Assembly (NCBI GenBank): GCA_027081065.1
Contig: JALWLW010000121.1
Coordinates: 1 to 9,544, forward strand
Direction of reading: 5' to 3'
DNA: 9,544 nt
DNA from: Campylobacteraceae bacterium
Lineage (GTDB): Bacteria > Campylobacterota > Campylobacteria > Campylobacterales > Sulfurovaceae
Below are positions 6,614 to 9,544 of this stretch, one piece after another. Every line of letters starts with the position of its first letter. Within the stretch, counting starts at the first letter, position 1. The notes under the pieces were generated by a model. It ran no database searches. It saw only the letters and a list, made by a program, of their open reading frames with translations, and had not been told where the DNA came from. The translations under genes were made by a program, and so were the position numbers.

Positions 6614-7789
6614 ATGGATAAGCTTTTCTTTGTCCTTTATTCACTTCTGAGTATTTTTTTATACTTATTATCACTTCCTTTTCTCTACTTTTTCTCAAAG
6701 CGTAGTATCAAATATAAAGATTCAATTCCAGCACGTTTCTTTTTAAAAAACAATAACTCTTTCAGAAAAAATGGTATTTGGTTTCATGTCTGTTCTTTTG
6801 GAGAAGCAAGAGCTATTTATCCAATTTTAGATGCTTTACCAAATGATATTTTACGTTTAAGTACGACCACACAAACAGGGTATGAAGCAATTGCTTTGAA
6901 GCAAGAAGAGCAGAGTAGGTATTTACCTTTTGAGCCTTTACTATTCTCATGGTTAAAGCCTCAAAAAGTTTTACTAGTGATGGAAGCTGAGTTTTGGTAT
7001 TTGTTATTTACTTTGGCAAAAAGTAGAGGTGCCAAAACCTTACTTATTAATGCACGAATGAGTGACCGTTCCTTTCCTAAATATAAACGGATGAGGTGGT
7101 TTTATAAACTGATATTTAAACAGATAGATGAAGTTTATGCGCAAAGTGTATTAGATAAAGAACGTTTAGAGCTTTTAGGGGCTAAAAATATACAGGTTAT
7201 TGGAAACATAAAGTTGGCAAAAATTCCTAAAGCAACAAAAAAGTTAACCAAGCCTAAACATTTATTGGTTTGTGCTGCGAGTACGCATATGGGTGAAGAA
7301 AAACTTATTTTAGATGCTTTTGTAAAATTGAAAAAAGAAGAACCTTTAGCACGTTTAATTATTGTACCACGTCATCCAGAACGTTTTGAAGAAGTTGCTA
7401 AGATGGTAGAGAATTGTGTAGCTAAAGAGCATTATAGTTGGCATCAATATTCACAAAGTGAAGCCTTAAATTCAGACATTATTGTGGCTGATGTTTTGGG
7501 GGAATTGGTCAATATTTATGCTATTTCTGACATTGTTATTTTGGGTGGTGCTTTTGCTAAGATAGGTGGGCATAATGCAGCTGAAGCAGCTCAATTTGGA
7601 TGTAAAATTATTTCAGGTGAACACTATTTTAATCAAAGAGATATCTTCTCTATGATTGAAGGTATCGCGATTGTGAGTGAAGAAAACTTAGCACGACGAT
7701 TACAACAACATGGACAGTTAATTAAGACAAAAATCATACAAAGAACGGATATAAATCCGATATTAGAATCTATAAAGAGAGAATTATAA
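6614..7789 (+). CDS. waaA: 3-deoxy-D-manno-octulosonic acid transferase (WaaA/KdtA)
   Basis: WaaA adds Kdo from CMP-Kdo to the lipid A precursor at the cytoplasmic face of the inner membrane. The 391-residue product (numbered from the ATG at 6614) has an N-terminal membrane anchor (about 4-28). The GT-B N-terminal domain follows, with WFHVCSFGEARA (56-67) and its catalytic-type Glu64, MEAEFWYLL (123-131), and INARMSDRSFPKYKR (145-159). The C-terminal domain has CAASTHMGEE (220-229), VPRHPERFEEV (251-261), DVLGEL (293-298) and GGAFAKIGGHNAAEAAQFG (311-329). The last of these is the CMP-Kdo-binding signature of family GT30. A TTG directly before the ATG extends the frame by one codon; ATG is preferred. 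No Shine-Dalgarno sequence lies at useful distance, and the AAGG at 6594-6597 is 16 bases away, so coupling to the upstream gene is likely. The number of Kdo residues added cannot be told. Confidence 0.94.
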   Translation: MDKLFFVLYSLLSIFLYLLSLPFLYFFSKRSIKYKDSIPARFFLKNNNSFRKNGIWFHVCSFGEARAIYPILDALPNDILRLSTTTQTGYEAIALKQEEQSRYLPFEPLLFSWLKPQKVLLVMEAEFWYLLFTLAKSRGAKTLLINARMSDRSFPKYKRMRWFYKLIFKQIDEVYAQSVLDKERLELLGAKNIQVIGNIKLAKIPKATKKLTKPKHLLVCAASTHMGEEKLILDAFVKLKKEEPLARLIIVPRHPERFEEVAKMVENCVAKEHYSWHQYSQSEALNSDIIVADVLGELVNIYAISDIVILGGAFAKIGGHNAAEAAQFGCKIISGEHYFNQRDIFSMIEGIAIVSEENLARRLQQHGQLIKTKIIQRTDINPILESIKREL

Positions 7790-8530
7790 ATGGAAAAAGC
7801 ATACAAAATATTGGCAATACAAGAGGGAATTTCAAATAAGAAGGCAAAAGATTTGATTGATCGTGGGTTGGTCTATTACCTTGATAAAAAGATTAAAGTA
7901 GCTAGAGCTCAAATGCCAAATGATACTTTTTTTCGTGTCGAAGAGTTAGATAAAGTAAAGATTATCTATCAAGATGAAAACATTGTAGCTATTAATAAAC
8001 CAGCACTTTTAGATACTTATGAGTTAGCAGAAGCCATTGAAGAAGATGAAACAGAACTCATTCATAGACTTGATAGAGATACTTCAGGGGTTTTACTGCT
8101 AGCTAGAAATCAAGATTTTTTACAAGATGCTATTGCTGCATTTAAACAACGAAAAGTAAAAAAGCGTTATGTCGCTTGGGTTGAGGGGGTTTTTTGTGAA
8201 GAGATACGTATAGACGCTCCCATTGCGACACATAAGCAAGGTGGAAAAGCTTTTTCAGAAATAAATGAAGAGCGTGGAAGACCTGCTGTTACCATTGTCA
8301 GACCTTTAGAGATACAAGGTAAAAAGTCAAAAGTAGACATTGAGATTATGACAGGAAGAACACACCAGATTCGTGTGCATCTCTCTAGCATTGGACACCC
8401 TATCGTTGGTGATGAACGTTATGGTTCCGTTACCCGTTCAAAAAGAATTTTGCTTCATGCCAAAGCCATTTCTCTTTTAGGCTATGCCTTTGAAGCGAAA
8501 GAGCCTAGAGATATAGTTAAATATAAATAA
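7790..8530 (+). CDS. RluA-family pseudouridine synthase, short form
   Basis: The enzyme isomerises specific uridines in RNA to pseudouridine. The 246-residue protein has an S4-like RNA-binding N-terminus (about 4-50), then the catalytic domain: VAINKPALL (66-74), HRLDRDTSGVLLLA (92-105) with the catalytic Asp95, KKRYVAWVEG, and the late motif MTGRTHQIRVHLSSIGHPI followed by GDERYG. It is shorter than RluC or RluD (about 320 aa). The segment between the NKPA-type and HRLD motifs is contracted to about 20 residues, as I recall for the epsilonproteobacterial members (HP0956/Cj0708-like). The target base cannot be assigned, so no rlu symbol is given. Its ATG directly abuts the waaA stop codon with zero spacing, and only a weak GAGAGA lies upstream, so it is translationally coupled to waaA. 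Confidence 0.9.
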   Translation: MEKAYKILAIQEGISNKKAKDLIDRGLVYYLDKKIKVARAQMPNDTFFRVEELDKVKIIYQDENIVAINKPALLDTYELAEAIEEDETELIHRLDRDTSGVLLLARNQDFLQDAIAAFKQRKVKKRYVAWVEGVFCEEIRIDAPIATHKQGGKAFSEINEERGRPAVTIVRPLEIQGKKSKVDIEIMTGRTHQIRVHLSSIGHPIVGDERYGSVTRSKRILLHAKAISLLGYAFEAKEPRDIVKYK

Positions 8531-8538
8531 ATTCTTAG

Positions 8539-8557
8539 TACAATAAAAGAAAAGGAG
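8539..8557 (+). promoter_or_regulatory. Candidate -10 box and strong ribosome site for the 37-aa ORF
   Basis: TACAAT (8539-8544) matches the -10 consensus at five of six positions and is preceded by A/T-rich sequence with no obvious -35. It is followed by AAAGGAG (8551-8557), the best Shine-Dalgarno sequence in the window. Two ATGs follow in tandem: 8560 is only two bases from the site and 8563 is five bases away, so 8563 is taken as the start. Without an independent transcript start the ORF would be the last gene of the waaA operon. Confidence 0.5.
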
Positions 8558-8562
8558 TTATG

Positions 8563-8676
8563 ATGCCAGCAGATAACATTATTCATTACATATTATACGC
8601 AGTAATTTTAGTAGGAACTTATTTTATTTTGAAATCACCTAAAAAAGATGATGAGGATAAAGAGAAGAAAAATTAA
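8563..8676 (+). CDS. Small single-pass membrane protein (37 aa), unknown
   Basis: The 37-codon frame starts at ATG 8563 with AAAGGAG five bases upstream, stronger initiation than any large gene nearby, and ends in TAA. The protein begins MPADN, has one hydrophobic segment at about 6-23 (from IIHYILYAV to TYFIL), and ends in a highly charged tail of Lys, Asp and Glu after KSPKK. The likely topology is N-terminus outside and charged tail in the cytoplasm, because lysines follow the helix directly. I do not recognise a family. In size and layout it resembles accessory subunits of respiratory oxidases such as CcoQ or CydX, but no oxidase gene is present and no diagnostic residue supports that. 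It follows the pseudouridine synthase gene by 32 bp and may be read as an operon tail or from its own promoter. Confidence 0.68.
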   Translation: MPADNIIHYILYAVILVGTYFILKSPKKDDEDKEKKN

Positions 8677-8923
8677 AGCTTTTAAATCAATTATCCAAAT
8701 TAGGCTATAGACCAGATAGTTATATTCCCCTGACATTTTTTTAGATTGAAAATAAAAAACTTCAATGGTAATTTTATTAAAGTAGCCATTTCCTTTTATC
8801 TATTTATATAAATTGTTTTATATTGTTTTAATATACTTTATAAAAACATATTATTGAATAATTATATTATATTATTTATGTTAATATTCTTAGCTTCAAA
8901 ATAATGTAAAAAAGGAAAATATT
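8677..8923. promoter_or_regulatory. AT-rich intergenic region with phased T-tracts ahead of the repeat protein
   Basis: No reading frame of note lies in this 247-bp gap. A 9-bp direct repeat, ATTGTTTTA, occurs at 8812-8820 and 8822-8830, exactly one helical turn apart, and TTTA recurs again at 8837-8840. TATAAA (8839-8844) follows. T-stretches phased by about 10 bp ahead of a -10 box are the known layout of Campylobacterota sigma-70 promoters, so this is the best promoter candidate for the gene at 8924. A T7 run (8736-8742) has no stable stem before it. A 6-bp inverted repeat (8745-8750 with 8761-8766) is too weak for a terminator. The gene's ribosome site is AAGGA (8912-8916), seven bases before the ATG. 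Confidence 0.4.
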
Positions 8924-9544
8924 ATGTTTAAGAATAGAAAGGGGTTTGTTAAAAATCTCTTAACAACTCTAGTGCTTATAAGTTCTTTGGTAGAGGCTGC
9001 TGTACCAAATTCCCCAGGCCCATACGTGGGTGTAAGTAAATTATCTGATACTTCAGTTCGTATTTCAACGAAAGATAACGCTAATAATGAAGATGGATTT
9101 TATATATCTGTTTATGATTATGCTACTTCAGCGTTAGTTCAACAAAAAGAACTCAATAGCTCTAATAATAGCTATGTCTCTGGAGATATTATGGGGTTAG
9201 CATGTGACAATATATATTCAGTTAATGTTGTTGCTTTTAATAATGAAGGTAACTCTTCGCAAAGTAACCCAGCATACTTTAATATTCATAGTACATTTGG
9301 AATATCTTGTACAACACCTCCTAGTACAACTTCTCTTAATGCCCCTGGTCCCTCTATAGGTGTTACGGCAATAGCAGGAAGTAACACCTCCGTACGTATT
9401 AATTTTCTAGATAATGCAGATAATGAAGATGGATTTATAGTATTTGATAATACAGGAGATATAAATGTAACTGTTCCTGCAAATAATGCTAGTGAACCAA
9501 GTCAAACATATGTAACCTTAACAGGTTTAGTTTGTAATAAAGTT
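8924..9544 (+). CDS. Secreted fibronectin-type-III-like repeat protein, 5' part only
   Basis: The frame is open for 207 codons and continues past the window end, so the protein is incomplete. It starts with a Sec-type signal peptide: basic FKNRKGFVK, hydrophobic NLLTTLVLISSL, then VEAA with probable cleavage near residue 25 or 26. The mature part is Ser/Thr/Asn-rich and built of about 110-residue beta-sandwich-like units. Each unit opens with PGP, has SVRI (45-48 and 157-160) and DNA-NEDGF (51-59 and 163-171), and a late G-L-x-C (91-94 and 201-204). A second cysteine, Cys129, closes the first unit and may pair with Cys94. NEDGF-type sequences are common in bacterial fibronectin III domains of surface and secreted proteins. 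Adhesin, surface-layer or enzyme-linked roles are all possible; the missing C-terminus would decide. The ATG has AAGGA seven bases upstream. It lies outside the conserved gene block and looks accessory. Confidence 0.75.
   Translation, partial: MFKNRKGFVKNLLTTLVLISSLVEAAVPNSPGPYVGVSKLSDTSVRISTKDNANNEDGFYISVYDYATSALVQQKELNSSNNSYVSGDIMGLACDNIYSVNVVAFNNEGNSSQSNPAYFNIHSTFGISCTTPPSTTSLNAPGPSIGVTAIAGSNTSVRINFLDNADNEDGFIVFDNTGDINVTVPANNASEPSQTYVTLTGLVCNKV
9014..9310 (+). repeat. Fibronectin-III-like repeat unit 1
   Basis: This covers residues 31-129 of the secreted protein, from the first PGP to Cys129. Landmarks are GVSKL, SVRI, DNANNEDGF, GLACDNIYSVNVVAFN (with the FN3-style Tyr and alternating hydrophobics of the F strand) and Cys129. 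At DNA level it shares the exact 17-mer ATAATGAAGATGGATTT (9084-9100) with unit 2. Confidence 0.65.
9344..9544 (+). repeat. Fibronectin-III-like repeat unit 2 (cut by window end)
   Basis: This is the second unit, starting at residue 141 and cut off by the window end after GLVCNKV. It repeats PGP-I-GV, SVRI, DNADNEDGF and the G-L-x-C turn. The shared 17-mer ATAATGAAGATGGATTT is at 9420-9436, 336 bases (112 codons) after its first copy. Elsewhere the two units differ at many positions, so they are diverged duplicates and not a recent expansion. Confidence 0.62.

Noticed and set aside
8731..8770. T7 run and nearby inverted repeat as an intrinsic terminator
   Set aside because: The run has no stable stem directly before it, and the 6-bp repeat after it lacks a following U-tract.
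1..9544. CRISPR arrays, tRNA or rRNA genes, insertion sequences, phage or defence genes
   Set aside because: No regularly spaced repeats, cloverleaf-like segments, transposase motifs or terminal repeats were seen anywhere in the window.

Overview
The window is AT-rich, chromosomal and bacterial. It reads as a member of the Campylobacterota (the former Epsilonproteobacteria), probably a free-living Sulfurimonas/Sulfurovum-like organism, although the genus cannot be fixed from sequence alone. The main reason is gene order. From about 2.2 to 8.5 kb the order is U32 tRNA-hydroxylation protein, purE, glyQ, Nif3-family protein, coiled-coil/zinc-ribbon FlgZ-like protein, waaA, short RluA-type pseudouridine synthase. 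From memory, this matches the Campylobacter jejuni block around Cj0701-Cj0708, and its second half matches Helicobacter pylori HP0960-HP0956. The FlgZ-like protein is itself typical of the phylum.

Layout. Positions 1-187 are a low-complexity AT-rich tail with no supportable gene. On the minus strand, plsY (519-1145) and folB (188-517) form a tight pair: acyl-phosphate glycerol-3-phosphate acyltransferase for phospholipid synthesis, and dihydroneopterin aldolase for folate synthesis. An 85-bp divergent gap then separates plsY from nadA (1231-2229, quinolinate synthase, NAD synthesis). All later genes are on the plus strand. nadA is followed by the U32 gene (2246-3547), an unlisted 27-codon amphipathic peptide ORF (3551-3634), purE (3692-4186), glyQ (4198-5091) and the Nif3 gene (5096-5818). 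The flgZ-like gene (5876-6595, TTG start), waaA (6614-7789) and the pseudouridine synthase gene (7790-8530) come next. Gaps in this run are mostly 0-60 bp and several starts lack a good Shine-Dalgarno sequence, so it is probably one or a few operons with translational coupling.

After the pseudouridine synthase the conserved block ends. A well-initiated 37-aa single-pass membrane protein (8563-8676) is followed by a 247-bp AT-rich gap with phased T-tracts. The 5' part of a secreted protein made of fibronectin-type-III-like repeats begins at 8924 and runs off the window end at 9544. This is the accessory part of the window.

Functionally the conserved block is housekeeping: purine, folate and NAD synthesis, glycine charging of tRNA, tRNA and probably rRNA modification, phospholipid and Kdo/lipid A assembly, plus one flagellar-regulation candidate. 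No complete unknown defence or mobile system is visible. The items most worth a second look are the two unlisted small proteins (27 and 37 aa) and the truncated repeat protein.
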